A stretch of DNA of 64,000 nucleotides from NCBI RefSeq assembly GCF_041361345.1, contig NZ_JBGKAD010000001.1:2914001-2978000 (forward strand), written 5' to 3'. The notes under the pieces are model-generated. The model did no database searches. It saw only the letters and a program-made list of their open reading frames with translations, and was not told the DNA's origin. A program made the position numbers and the translations under genes. The DNA comes from Halobaculum sp. MBLA0147 (GTDB lineage Archaea > Halobacteriota > Halobacteria > Halobacteriales > Haloferacaceae). This document shows, one piece after another, positions 24,891-33,784 of this stretch; position 1 is the stretch's first letter, and each line of letters opens with the position of its first letter.

Positions 24891-25520
24891 TCAACAGACG
24901 TTCTTCGGTTCGACGCCCAGCGACTCCAGCGTCTCCACGTAGTCGTCGTAGGCGGCCGTCAGTACCTCGTCGGCGGCCGTCCGTGCCGCCTCGCGAGCCG
25001 CCTCGGGGTCGTCGGCCGCGGCGACGACATCGCCGAGTCGGGTCTGGACGGCCGCGAGGTCGGCGGTCACGTCCTCGCGGAGGTCCCGGAACTCGTTCGC
25101 ACCGGACGGGTCGGCGTCGCCGACGAAGAACCCGACCGCCTGCCCTATCCGGGTGTCGGCGAGCACCTGCCGGGCGAGTAGCGCCCCGAGACGCGCCGCC
25201 TCGCCCTCCGTGGCCGCCAACGCTTCCACGTCCGGGAACGCGCGGTCGTCCGGCTCGCCGATCCCGGCGTGCTCGTCCGCCGTCGCCGCCACGTCGGCGA
25301 ACAGCTCCCGACTCGCGTCGCTGGTCTCCCCGGTCTCGTCGTCGCTCCACCCGGCGAGCGCGTCGGCGACGAGGGCGGCCTCGCGAGCGACGACGGCCCG
25401 CACCGCGTCGCCGGCCATCTCCCCGCCGGTGAGCGCGTACAGCGACTTCGACGAGCCGAGCCGCGACAGCGGCGTCTCGTGTGCGTCCCGGAGCGTGTCG
25501 GTGAACTCCTCGGCGTCCAT
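24891..25520 (-). CDS. Conserved helical haloarchaeal protein of unknown function
   Basis: The 209-residue protein is acidic and almost all helical (T-L-R-D-A-H-E-T-P-L-S-R-L-G-S-S-K-S-L-Y-A-L-T-G-G near the start, then repeated A-A-x-x-A helices). The size and helical pattern recall rubrerythrin- or ferritin-like bundles, but the ExxH metal pairs are not present, so no function is claimed. The C-terminus ends V-E-P-K-N-V-C right at the boundary with A/T-rich DNA. The last residues may have been altered when the island entered. Confidence 0.65.
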   Translation of the reverse strand: MDAEEFTDTLRDAHETPLSRLGSSKSLYALTGGEMAGDAVRAVVAREAALVADALAGWSDDETGETSDASRELFADVAATADEHAGIGEPDDRAFPDVEALAATEGEAARLGALLARQVLADTRIGQAVGFFVGDADPSGANEFRDLREDVTADLAAVQTRLGDVVAAADDPEAAREAARTAADEVLTAAYDDYVETLESLGVEPKNVC

Positions 25521-25598
25521 GGACACTGGTTCGGCGGGCGCCCGTTTGAATCCACGGACGGCGGCGACGCTCGTCCACCGAGTCGAGCGACCGTGATC

Positions 25599-25649
25599 GC
25601 TCGACGACCGCGATTGCTCGACGACCGCGATTGCTCGACGGCCGACGGC
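25599..25649. repeat. 17-base tandem repeat upstream of the SpoIIM fusion gene
   Basis: GCTCGACGACCGCGATT occurs at 25599 and 25616, with a partial copy at 25633 that runs into GACGGCC units. The array lies between two divergent genes (25520 and 25748). Confidence 0.85.
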
Positions 25650-25747
25650 CGGGCGACGGCCGACGGCCGCCGCCAGACGACCGACCGGAACCACCGCGTG
25701 TGAGACACGGAGGAAACGTTAGGTGCGCCCGAGCCGAGCCACCGGAC

Positions 25748-27955
25748 GTGTCCCCGGACGATCACTCGCACGACGATCACTCGCACGACCCACACCCGGA
25801 CGACGCCGGTCCGACGGACGGCCCACGGACGGACGGCGGGGAGTCACGGTCGACTACGACGACGGAGTCGACGGCACCGGCGACTGCACGACCGACTGCG
25901 GCCGCGCTGCCGGCGTTCGACGACCGCGACCCGTCGCTCTCGGCGTCGCTGACGGCCGCGGTGCGACTCCTCCGCGACTTCCCCGCCGCGGTGTTCCCCG
26001 CGTACCTGCTGGCGCTGGGTACCGCCAGCGTCGCCCGCGTCCCGGTGTTGCTCGGTGTCGCCGCCGCGACGGCGCTCCTCGCGACGACCGGCCGGATCGA
26101 ACCGGTGTTGCAGGCGGCCGAACCCCTGTTCCGCGAGGCGCAGGCGACTACCGGGGAGCCGAGTGGCGGACCCTTCGGCGGCGGTGGTATCTTCGGCGGC
26201 GACACACCACCCGACGGCGCCAGTAGCGATCCGGGCTTCTCACCGGAACTCGAGGCGGCGCTGGCCGATCTCGTCACTCCGGAGACGGTGCTGCTCGTCC
26301 TCGGTGGTGGAGCACTCGCGCTGGTCGTCGGGCTCCTCGTCCGCGCCGTCGCCGTCGCGGTGGCGCAGTCGACGGTCTGGGCGACGTTCGCGGTCGCGGA
26401 CGGACGGGGTGCGCCGGCGACTGACGACACCTCGCACCCGACCGACGACTCGGCGCGTGCGACAGACGACGCCGGACGGACGACCGGCGTCGCCTCGCGT
26501 GCGAGTCACGTCGCGTTGACCGACGGTATCCGCGGTGCGGGGCGGTGGCAGACGTTCCTCGGGTTGGCACTCGTCCGGTTGCTCGTCGCGGCTGTGCTCG
26601 TCGGTGGTTCCCTCCTCGTGACCGGCGTGTTGACCGCCCTCTCGCCCGCCGCGATCGTCCTCGGCGTGTTGGGGACCCTCGCGGCAGTGGCCGTGACGCT
26701 GGTCGTCCTGTTGGTGCTGTCGTTCGCGAACCCGGCCGCAGTCGTCGACGACCGCAGTGTCGCCGGTGCGATCCGGGGGAGTCTCGGCTTCGTCCGCCGG
26801 CACCCCGGCGAGACGGTCGTGTTCGGACTCGTCGCCGCCGGGCTGTACGTCGGTGCCGGCGTCGCCGCCGGCGCGCTGTCGGCCGCGGGCGCGGGACGTG
26901 TCGGTGGATTGTTCGTCCCGCTGGCCGTCTCGCCGCTCGTCGACCTGTTGGCGACGGGGTTGTACGCCGGCGTCCGCCGGCCGAGCGAGCGACTCGACCA
27001 CGAGGCAGCGACCGATCGAGAGCCGACACCCGACCGAGCGCCGCCCGCAGACCGGACGGCGGCGGACGAGCGGCTGGAATCTGTATCCGCAGGTTCGACG
27101 GAGCAGACCGACACCACCGCGGACGACGACGGGTTCGAGTGGGTGACGGAGACCGAACCCGCCGAGACGGGGGTCGACGCGGTTCCGGAACGAGGCGCCG
27201 ACGCTACGGCCGAGGGTGGAGACGAGGCCGCACCCGGGCAGGGAGACGACGCCACGACCGACCCCGGCGCCCACGACACGGGAACCGGAACGAGACGTGA
27301 GCCGTCGAGACGCGCCGACACGCCACCACTCGCCGTCTCCTCCGGCGAGCGTCGCTCACTCGCCGTCGCGCTCCGCGGACTGTTCGGCGGCGGACTCCGA
27401 CGGTGTCTCGGGTTCGTCCCGCGGCATTCAGTCGCGGTCGTCGTCGCGACACTCGCGTTCGTCGCCGGCGGTGCGGGTGGGTGGGCGGTCGTCGCGCCGT
27501 CCGGGATCGCAGTGCCGCCGCCGGGTGACGTGCAGGGGGTGTTCGGCGCGTTCCCGGTGAGCACGTTCGCGAACATCGCCGCGAACAACTGGCTGGTCGC
27601 GGTCTCCGGCGCGTTCGGTGGGCTCGCGTTCGCGGTGCCGGCCGCGACCGCCGCGGCGTTCAACGGCGCCGTGATCGGCGCACTGGCCGCCGCCTTCGAT
27701 CCTCGTGCGCTCGTGGCACTGGTCGCCCCGCACGGCGTGATCGAACTCCCGATCCTCGTGGTCGCGTGGGGGATGGGGCTCCACCTCGGCGCCGTCGGCT
27801 GGCGTGGTGTCCGTGGACGCGTCGACGCCGCGACGGTCGCCGGACGACTCCAGACCGTCGCGAGTGGACTGGCGGGTGTGGCCGTCCTCCTCGTCGTCGC
27901 GAGCTTCGTCGAGGCGTTCCTCACCCCGCAGATCGCGGCGCTCGTCTTGGGGTGA
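25748..27955 (+). CDS. Fused DUF4013-like / stage II sporulation protein M-like membrane protein
   Basis: The 735-residue protein has a His/Asp-rich disordered start, then a multi-span membrane domain (about residues 60-410). That domain has an A-V-R-L-L-R-D-F-P-A-A-V-F-P-A-Y-L-L-A stretch and an F-V-R-R-H-P-G-E-T-V element typical of DUF4013/DUF7847 proteins. A long acidic linker (about 420-530) follows. The last 190 residues match SpoIIM-type domains: N-I-A-A-N-N-W, F-N-G-A-V-I-G, and P-H-G-V-I-E-L-P. SpoIIM-like proteins in archaea often occur near membrane-shape or signalling genes, but their role is unknown. The GTG at 25748 was chosen as the first start after the repeats. Confidence 0.75.
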   Translation: MSPDDHSHDDHSHDPHPDDAGPTDGPRTDGGESRSTTTTESTAPATARPTAAALPAFDDRDPSLSASLTAAVRLLRDFPAAVFPAYLLALGTASVARVPVLLGVAAATALLATTGRIEPVLQAAEPLFREAQATTGEPSGGPFGGGGIFGGDTPPDGASSDPGFSPELEAALADLVTPETVLLVLGGGALALVVGLLVRAVAVAVAQSTVWATFAVADGRGAPATDDTSHPTDDSARATDDAGRTTGVASRASHVALTDGIRGAGRWQTFLGLALVRLLVAAVLVGGSLLVTGVLTALSPAAIVLGVLGTLAAVAVTLVVLLVLSFANPAAVVDDRSVAGAIRGSLGFVRRHPGETVVFGLVAAGLYVGAGVAAGALSAAGAGRVGGLFVPLAVSPLVDLLATGLYAGVRRPSERLDHEAATDREPTPDRAPPADRTAADERLESVSAGSTEQTDTTADDDGFEWVTETEPAETGVDAVPERGADATAEGGDEAAPGQGDDATTDPGAHDTGTGTRREPSRRADTPPLAVSSGERRSLAVALRGLFGGGLRRCLGFVPRHSVAVVVATLAFVAGGAGGWAVVAPSGIAVPPPGDVQGVFGAFPVSTFANIAANNWLVAVSGAFGGLAFAVPAATAAAFNGAVIGALAAAFDPRALVALVAPHGVIELPILVVAWGMGLHLGAVGWRGVRGRVDAATVAGRLQTVASGLAGVAVLLVVASFVEAFLTPQIAALVLG

Positions 27956-28003
27956 GGCCGGCTGGTCCCCGACCGCCCGACGCCCACCCCGATCGCGACG
28001 GCC

Positions 28004-29296
28004 TTACGCGCCCGTCTCGGTCTGGTCCGCGCCCGCCGTCTCCCGTTCTCCGAGGTGGGCACGGAGCGTGTCGACGTCCTTGTTCCCGGCGCCGGTGTTG
28101 AGCAGGACGACCGTGTCGTCCGCGCCGAACGCACCGCGGTCGGCCAGCGCGAACGCCCCGGAGACGGCCGCCGCACACGTCGCGCCGATCTCGATCCCCT
28201 CGGTCCGCGCGACCGTGAGCGCGGCGTCGAGGATGGCGTGGTCGTCCGTCGCGACCGCCCCACCGCCGCTCTCCTCGATGGCGTCGAGCAGCAGCGGGGA
28301 GGCGCCGGGATCCGGCACCGCGATGCCGTTACACGCCGTGGTGATCTCCGACTCGGGGACGGCCTCGTGTTCGTCCGCGCCGCGCTCCCAGGCGTCGACG
28401 ACCGGCGCACACCCCTCCGCTTGCGCGGCGTACAGCGCCGGGGTGTCGTCGACGAACCCCAACTCGCGGAACTCGTGGGCGCCCTTGTGAACGCCGAGGA
28501 GACCGACGCCGCCACCGGTCGGGTACACCACCGCGTCGGGGCTCCGGAAGTCGAGCTGTTCGAGGATCTCGTGGCCCATCGTCTTCTTGCCGTCGTGTCG
28601 GTACGGCGTCACGAACGTCTTCGTCGAGTACCACGACGCACCCTCCGGGTCGCCTCCCGACTCCGTCCCCGCCGTGTCCTCGTCGCTCGGTCCCTCGACG
28701 GCGTCCCAGTAGGCGCTCCCGGCGTCGGTGATCTCCCCGGCGACTGTCCGGAGATCGCCGCCGTGGACCTCGGTCATCGCCTGCTGTGTGAAGCCCGCTC
28801 TGTCGGGGAGGAACACGTGTGCCTCGAGATCGGCACGCGCCGCGTAGGCGGCCGCCGACTGTCCCGCGTTACCGGCGGAGTTCAGTGCGATCTCGTCGGC
28901 GTCGTGCTGGCTCGCGGCGGTCACGGCCGCGCTCTGACCGCGGTCCTTGAACGTCCCCGTCGGGTTCCGGCCCTCGTCTTTGAGGTACACCGCGCCGACG
29001 CCCATCTCCTCGGCGAGTGACGGACACTCCAGTAGCGGTGTCGCTCCCTCGGCGAGCGAGACGGCCGCCGACCGGGGGAACGGGAGCAGTTCCTCGTAGC
29101 GCCACATCGACTCGAACGGGCGCGCCGTCAGCGTCTCCGGCGTCACCGTCACCGCGTCGAGGTCGTACTCCGGGTCGAGAATTCCTCCACACGCCGGACA
29201 GCGGTGGGTGACCTCGGCCGGGTCGTGGCTCGCGTCGCAGTCGACACACCGGAGCGCCTCGAAGGCCGTCGTCGTCGCGACCGTCTGCTCGTCCAT
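28004..29296 (-). CDS. thrC: Threonine synthase
   Basis: The PLP enzyme converts O-phosphohomoserine to threonine and phosphate. The 430-residue protein has an N-terminal zinc ribbon (C-V-D-C ... C-P-A-C, about residues 17-36). It has the PLP Lys in P-T-G-T-F-K-D-R-G near 120, the phosphate loop T-G-G-G-V-G-L-L-G, and a C-terminal G-A-G-N-K. An insertion at about 205-220 is acidic. The pathway partners (homoserine kinase, dehydrogenase) are not in the window. The ATG at 29296 is supported by the immediate start of the ribbon domain. Cysteate synthase is a less likely alternative. Confidence 0.9.
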   Translation of the reverse strand: MDEQTVATTTAFEALRCVDCDASHDPAEVTHRCPACGGILDPEYDLDAVTVTPETLTARPFESMWRYEELLPFPRSAAVSLAEGATPLLECPSLAEEMGVGAVYLKDEGRNPTGTFKDRGQSAAVTAASQHDADEIALNSAGNAGQSAAAYAARADLEAHVFLPDRAGFTQQAMTEVHGGDLRTVAGEITDAGSAYWDAVEGPSDEDTAGTESGGDPEGASWYSTKTFVTPYRHDGKKTMGHEILEQLDFRSPDAVVYPTGGGVGLLGVHKGAHEFRELGFVDDTPALYAAQAEGCAPVVDAWERGADEHEAVPESEITTACNGIAVPDPGASPLLLDAIEESGGGAVATDDHAILDAALTVARTEGIEIGATCAAAVSGAFALADRGAFGADDTVVLLNTGAGNKDVDTLRAHLGERETAGADQTETGA

Positions 29297-29413
29297 ACCG
29301 ACCCGCGCGCCCGGACGCCCCTAAACACTCGCGTCCCGGCGAGCGAGACGGGACGGACCGCGGCCGCGGCGACGGTGAGTCGACACCGACGGACGCGGCG
29401 ACCGAGTGCGGCG

Positions 29414-30151
29414 TCACACGACCGCCCCCGGGAGACGACGGGACTCCGGCACCGATCGACGGCAGTCGGCGTCCGACCGGCAGTCGTCGCCGGAGACCGT
29501 GCCGGCACGCCTGAGTGTGTCTGCGTCCCGGACGGCGGCGCCCCACCCGATCGGGTCCTCGGGGGGCGACGGCCCGGGAACCGGAACGGCGGTGTCGACC
29601 GGCCGTGGTGTCGGGGTCGGCGTCGGTGACGCCGTGGGGTTCGGCGTCTCGGTCGGCGATCTCGTCGGACTGTGTGTCTCGGGCGGTGGAACGACGGTCA
29701 CGCTGGCAGTGTCGGTTCGCGTCGCTCCGTCGTCGTCGGTGACGGTCACGCGTGCGGTGTAGGTGCCGGTCGACCGCGGGGTGAACGTCGCACGTGCGTC
29801 CTCACCCCCGTCGAGGCCGACTACCCGCCCGTCGGGGCCGGTGACGGACCAGTGGTAGGCGACGATCTCGCCGTCCGGGTCGAACGATCCGCCGGCGTCG
29901 AGGTACGCGGTCCGGCCCTCGGGCACCGTCTGGTCGAGTCCCGCACGCGCGACCGGTGGCTGGTCGGTCTCGGTGGCCGTCACCACAGTCGCACCACCCG
30001 ATCCGGCACCGACTCCCGGCACCGACGGCGTGTGTCCGAGTCCGGTCTGGCCGCTCGCCGCCGCGCCGCCCCCGACGGCTCCGACGGCGGCCAGTACGAC
30101 CACGGCGACGACGAGGCGTCGTCTTCCCCCCAGGTGTCGTGTCTCACTCAC
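29414..30151 (-). CDS. Secreted PKD-domain protein
   Basis: The 245-residue protein has an N-terminal hydrophobic segment (R-R-L-V-V-A-V-V-V-L-A-A-V-G-A-V-G-G) that acts as signal or anchor. One PKD domain follows at about residues 65-150 (P-V-A-R-A-G-L-D-Q-T-V, A-G-G-S-F-D-P-D-G, Y-H-W-S-V-T-G-P-D, Y-T-A-R-V-T-V-T-D-D-D-G). A Thr/Pro-rich stalk (about 155-195) and a charged tail complete it. It should face the outside of the cell, where PKD domains mediate protein or sugar contact. The GTG at 30151 lies about 30 bases behind a TTTATCA box. Confidence 0.78.
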   Translation of the reverse strand: MSETRHLGGRRRLVVAVVVLAAVGAVGGGAAASGQTGLGHTPSVPGVGAGSGGATVVTATETDQPPVARAGLDQTVPEGRTAYLDAGGSFDPDGEIVAYHWSVTGPDGRVVGLDGGEDARATFTPRSTGTYTARVTVTDDDGATRTDTASVTVVPPPETHSPTRSPTETPNPTASPTPTPTPRPVDTAVPVPGPSPPEDPIGWGAAVRDADTLRRAGTVSGDDCRSDADCRRSVPESRRLPGAVV

Positions 30152-30248
30152 GCGACGGGTTGGTCCCGGTATCGGTGATAAAGGCTCGTGCCGACGCCGC
30201 TCGGGTGGAGTGCGTGGCTCTTTGTCGGTGGCGGACGGAGGGTGACTC

Positions 30249-30500
30249 GTGCCCATCGTCAGGTTCGAGACCGCGGACACGGAGACACACACCGCCGTCG
30301 GGGAGGGGCTGACCAGACTCGTCCGCGACGCCGACCGACTCGTCGTCGACTCGTCGGTCGGGAAGTACGCCGTCGAACACGGAGACGGCTGTGGCGAGTG
30401 CGGGGAGCACGTCGCACCTGGCGACGCGTTCTACCTCGACGGCGACACCGGCGAGGTGTTGTGCGAGAGACACGGCCGCGAGCGGCGTGGCGAGACGTGA
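30249..30500 (+). CDS. Small haloarchaeal protein with a putative zinc site
   Basis: The 83-residue protein has an acidic start and a C-terminal C-G-E-C-G (near 49) plus C-E-R-H (near 73) that could bind zinc. No known family is recognised. The GTG at 30249 follows a CTTTGTCGG element by about 28 bases. It converges on the MTH865-like gene. Confidence 0.65.
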   Translation: MPIVRFETADTETHTAVGEGLTRLVRDADRLVVDSSVGKYAVEHGDGCGECGEHVAPGDAFYLDGDTGEVLCERHGRERRGET

Positions 30501-30638
30501 CCGGCGTGACGGACCCGTCGCCGACGAAGCGCCGTCGCTACGGAGAGTCGGTGTCTGGGCCGTCGAGCGCGGTCGCGACGGACCGTGTGAGTCGGGCGCG
30601 ACGCGGCCGCGACGTGACCGAGAAGACGCTCTGGCTCC

Positions 30639-30899
30639 TCAGAAGACGCCCTGGTTCTCGAGGCCCTCGAGAATGTCGTCGACGAGGGTCTCCACGTCGT
30701 CGTACGGGAACTCCTGTTCGTCGCCGAGCTTGGCCGCCATCTCCATGGCGGTCAGCGACACGTCGCCGGCTTCGAACTTCGTGCCCGGTCCGTTCGGCAG
30801 CGCCGGCACGAGGTCCATCTGGTTCGAGACGGGGTAGTCGGCACCCTCGAACGCCTCGGTGAACTGTTCACGGAGTTCGGCCTCCACGTCGTCGGACAT
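30639..30899 (-). CDS. MTH865-like family protein
   Basis: The 86-residue protein resembles MTH865, a small EF-hand-like archaeal protein: L-R-E-Q-F-T-E-A-F-E-G-A-D-Y-P-V-S-N, L-V-P-A-L-P-N-G-P-G-T-K-F, and a final L-V-D-D-I-L-E-G-L. Its role is unknown. The ATG at 30899 is clear. It diverges from the M42 aminopeptidase gene, with 162 bases between the starts. Confidence 0.75.
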   Translation of the reverse strand: MSDDVEAELREQFTEAFEGADYPVSNQMDLVPALPNGPGTKFEAGDVSLTAMEMAAKLGDEQEFPYDDVETLVDDILEGLENQGVF

Positions 30900-31061
30900 G
30901 GTAACACAGAGTGTCCGACTGTCGCAAAAGCGTTCCGGAACCCCCGACAACCCGGACCGCGTTTGGGACCGCGACCACGGGGCGGTCACGGTGAGACGGA
31001 CCAACCGGCGGAACCCTCGGAGACGCGTGGTTTTTACACGGGTCCCGCACAACCCCGTCTC

Positions 31062-32159
31062 GTGACAGAGACAGCGTTCGACTTCGACTTCGGTCTGCTG
31101 AAGGATCTCACCGAGACGAGCGGCGTCCCGGGGTACGAGGACCGCGTCCGCGAACTCGTCCGCGAGGAACTCGCGACGGAGACGGACGAGGTACGGACGG
31201 ACGCGATGGGGAACGTCGTCGGCACGATCTACGGCTCCGACGGCGACGCGGGCGACGACGCGACCGGTGCGGGCGACACCTACGAGGTCGCCGTCGCCGC
31301 CCACATGGACGAGATCGGCTTCATGGTGAAACACGTCACCGACGACGGGTTCCTCAAACTCGACGCGCTCGGCGGGTGGGACGCGCGGGTGCTCCGCGCA
31401 CAGCGCGTCACCGTCCACACCGACGACGGCGACGTGACGGGACTGATCGGCTCGGTCCCGCCCCACACGCTCGACGAGGAGCAGCGCGAGAAGGAGGAGG
31501 CCGTCGAGGACGTGGTCGTCGACCTCGGGCGCGACGCCGACGAGGTCGCGGAGCTGGTGAGCGTCGGCGACCTGGTGACGATGGAGCAGTCGACGGTCCG
31601 GATGGGCGAGACGGTTACCGGGAAGGCGCTCGACGACCGAATCTGTGTGTTCGCGATGCTGGAGGCGGCCCGCCGGATCGAGGAGCCGGACGTGACGATC
31701 CACTTCTGTGCGACGGTCCAGGAGGAGGTCGGCCTCCGCGGTGCGCGCGCCTTGGGTGTCGACGTGGACCCGGACCTCGCCGTCGCGCTCGACGTGACGG
31801 TCGCCAGCGACGTGCCGGGTGTCGATCCGGACAAGGAGGTGACGGAACTCGGCGAGGGGACCGCGATCAAGCTCAAAGACTCCTCGGTCATCACGACGCC
31901 GAAGGTCCACCGACGGCTGCGCGCGGTCGCCGAGGACGAGTCGATCCCCCACCAACTGGAGGTGTTGCCCGCAGGCGGGACGGACACGGCGGGATTCCAG
32001 AACACGAACGGCGCCAAACCCGTCGGCGCGATCTCGATCCCGACGCGGTACCTCCACACCGTCACCGAGACCGCGAACGGCGAGGACGTGGCCGCGACCA
32101 TCGACCTCCTGACCGCGTTCCTCCGCACGGAGACCGGCGCACACGACTACAGTCTGTAG
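31062..32159 (+). CDS. M42 family metallopeptidase (CelM/FrvX-type aminopeptidase)
   Basis: The 365-residue protein carries all the M42 metal ligands in order: A-A-H-M-D-E-I-G (His near 80), A-L-D-D-R (Asp near 190), Q-E-E-V-G-L-R-G (the catalytic and bridging Glu), L-D-V-T-V-A-S-D (Asp), and R-Y-L-H-T (last His). Such enzymes form large tetrahedral complexes that trim peptides after the proteasome. An acidic insertion near residues 55-68 is typical of halophiles. The GTG at 31062 lies about 28 bases behind a TTTTTACA box and has no Shine-Dalgarno sequence. Confidence 0.9.
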   Translation: MTETAFDFDFGLLKDLTETSGVPGYEDRVRELVREELATETDEVRTDAMGNVVGTIYGSDGDAGDDATGAGDTYEVAVAAHMDEIGFMVKHVTDDGFLKLDALGGWDARVLRAQRVTVHTDDGDVTGLIGSVPPHTLDEEQREKEEAVEDVVVDLGRDADEVAELVSVGDLVTMEQSTVRMGETVTGKALDDRICVFAMLEAARRIEEPDVTIHFCATVQEEVGLRGARALGVDVDPDLAVALDVTVASDVPGVDPDKEVTELGEGTAIKLKDSSVITTPKVHRRLRAVAEDESIPHQLEVLPAGGTDTAGFQNTNGAKPVGAISIPTRYLHTVTETANGEDVAATIDLLTAFLRTETGAHDYSL

Positions 32160-32247
32160 GTGGCCGACGACGCTGCGGACGGCGCCGCCGACCGGCCCCA
32201 CCACCCGATCGACCGGCCCCTCGGGTCGGGTGACGGACGCCGGCGGT

Positions 32248-32571
32248 TCAGTTGTAGTCGCGCCAGCGGTGGCCACAGTCGACACACTTGAAGAACCGCG
32301 TCGGCGGCTCGTCGGCGCTGGCGGTCTGTTTGAACGTGTAGTACGCCTCCTCGTGGCCGCACTCGTCGCAGTGGACCTGGTCGTCGGTGGGCTTCCCCTC
32401 GAAGTTGAGTCCCTCCTCGGTCTCGATCACGTCGTCGGTGCTCTGTTCCGTGGTCGACTCGTACGTCTCCGAGAGGCCGGCCGCCTGCTCCTCGGTCGCC
32501 CCACAGTCCGTACACACCATCTGGCCGTCCTCGTTCACCATCATCGAGCCGCAGTCGTCGCAAAACTGCAT
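32248..32571 (-). CDS. tfs: Transcription factor S (TFIIS/RPA12-like)
   Basis: The 107-residue protein has two zinc ribbons: C-D-D-C ... C-T-D-C at residues 4-23 and C-D-E-C ... C-V-D-C near 68-98. The second holds the Q-T-A-S-A-D-E-P-P-T-R-F-F loop with the acidic D-E pair that stimulates RNA cleavage by stalled RNA polymerase. The acidic linker (about 30-60) is haloarchaeal. The role is rescue of arrested transcription and proofreading. It converges on the M42 aminopeptidase gene. Confidence 0.92.
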   Translation of the reverse strand: MQFCDDCGSMMVNEDGQMVCTDCGATEEQAAGLSETYESTTEQSTDDVIETEEGLNFEGKPTDDQVHCDECGHEEAYYTFKQTASADEPPTRFFKCVDCGHRWRDYN

Positions 32572-32741
32572 GTCCGAGTCGTTGTCGAGCGTGCCTCAAA
32601 CCGTCGTCGGTCGCCGAGTTCCACTCCCACGCGTCCGCGTCGACGGACAGCGGACCCGTCGTCGCCGGGGGCTCGTCCGATCGCGAACGGTCTCGCTGGC
32701 CTCGGCACAACTGCTTTCCATCGGCACGCCTCAGAGGGGGT

Positions 32742-33578
32742 ATGGCACGGCTCCCGTTCGGTGTCGCGCGCCTCGACTCGGTGCTGGGTGGCGGCGCACC
32801 GCCCGGCAACAGCGTCTTGATCGCGGGTGAGTCCGGGGCCGGCGGCCGCGAGTTCGCGTACACGAGTGCCGCGATGAACGCGCTGGCGGTGTCGGACCCC
32901 GAACTGTTCGACCTCTACTACGGCGACTTGGAGGAGGAGACGGAACCACCCGAAGGTGTCCACTACCTCTCGCTGTCGGCGGGCCCGGACTACATCGAGC
33001 GCGAACTCCGGTACGTCATGGACGACGAGATCGTCGACAGCGTCGTCGACGAGATCGAGTTCCGCGACTTCTCGCCGGAGTACTTCCAACTGTCGAGTAT
33101 CCCTCGGGAGTGGTACATGGGGGAGGCCTCCTCGCTGAAGGACCTCAGCGGCGGCGAGAACCGCGAGGAGGTGATGGGCGCTCTCGGGGAGTACCTCTCG
33201 GACAACGCCGCCGGCAACCTCGTCGTCCTCGACTCGCTGACGGAGTTGGTCGACGCCGCGGGCGGCGAGATCAGTTGGGACGACGTGGCGATGCTCGCCC
33301 GCGGGCTCGGCAAGGCCGCCCACTCGTGGGGGTGTCTCCTGTTGGCCATCGTCAACGTGGACACGCTCACCGACATCGAGTACGGGCAGTTGATGGACGC
33401 CTCCGGCGGGACGCTGGAGTTCACGTGGGAGTCCGGCGGCTCCCAGCGCGCCCGGACGATGGTGGTCAAGGAGTTCCGTGGTGTGCTCTCGCAGTTGGAG
33501 GCCGAGAACATCGTCCAGTTCGAGACGGAGATCCACGACGGCGGGCTCGACATCAGCGACGTGCGGAAGATCCGGTGA
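32742..33578 (+). CDS. RecA-superfamily (KaiC/RadA-like) protein with degenerate Walker A
   Basis: The 278-residue protein is built like a single KaiC/RadA ATPase domain: an F-G-V-A-R-L-D-S-V-L-G-G-G start, a Walker A position that reads G-E-S-G-A-G-G-R-E (the Lys and Ser/Thr are missing), Walker B-like L-V-V-L-D-S-L-T-E, and a C-terminal F-E-T-E-I-H-D-G-G. Without the P-loop Lys it is unlikely to hydrolyse ATP normally, so it may act as a regulator. The ATG at 32742 is the first start with the family N-terminus. Confidence 0.8.
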   Translation: MARLPFGVARLDSVLGGGAPPGNSVLIAGESGAGGREFAYTSAAMNALAVSDPELFDLYYGDLEEETEPPEGVHYLSLSAGPDYIERELRYVMDDEIVDSVVDEIEFRDFSPEYFQLSSIPREWYMGEASSLKDLSGGENREEVMGALGEYLSDNAAGNLVVLDSLTELVDAAGGEISWDDVAMLARGLGKAAHSWGCLLLAIVNVDTLTDIEYGQLMDASGGTLEFTWESGGSQRARTMVVKEFRGVLSQLEAENIVQFETEIHDGGLDISDVRKIR

Positions 33579-33784
33579 TCGGCGACACTGTGGCCGCGAA
33601 TCGCCGCGGTCACGAGGCTAGCGTGGTGGCGCCGTCCGTCGCTGTAGAACCGCCCGTCGCGGTGGACGTGCGACGGCGGTCCCGTTTCGGCCCCGCCGTG
33701 GGTGGAGTCCGCGTGCCCCCGAGCGAAACGGCGGTCGCGGACGGCACAGTTACTTAAGACCCGACGCCGAACACTGCACGAGTG

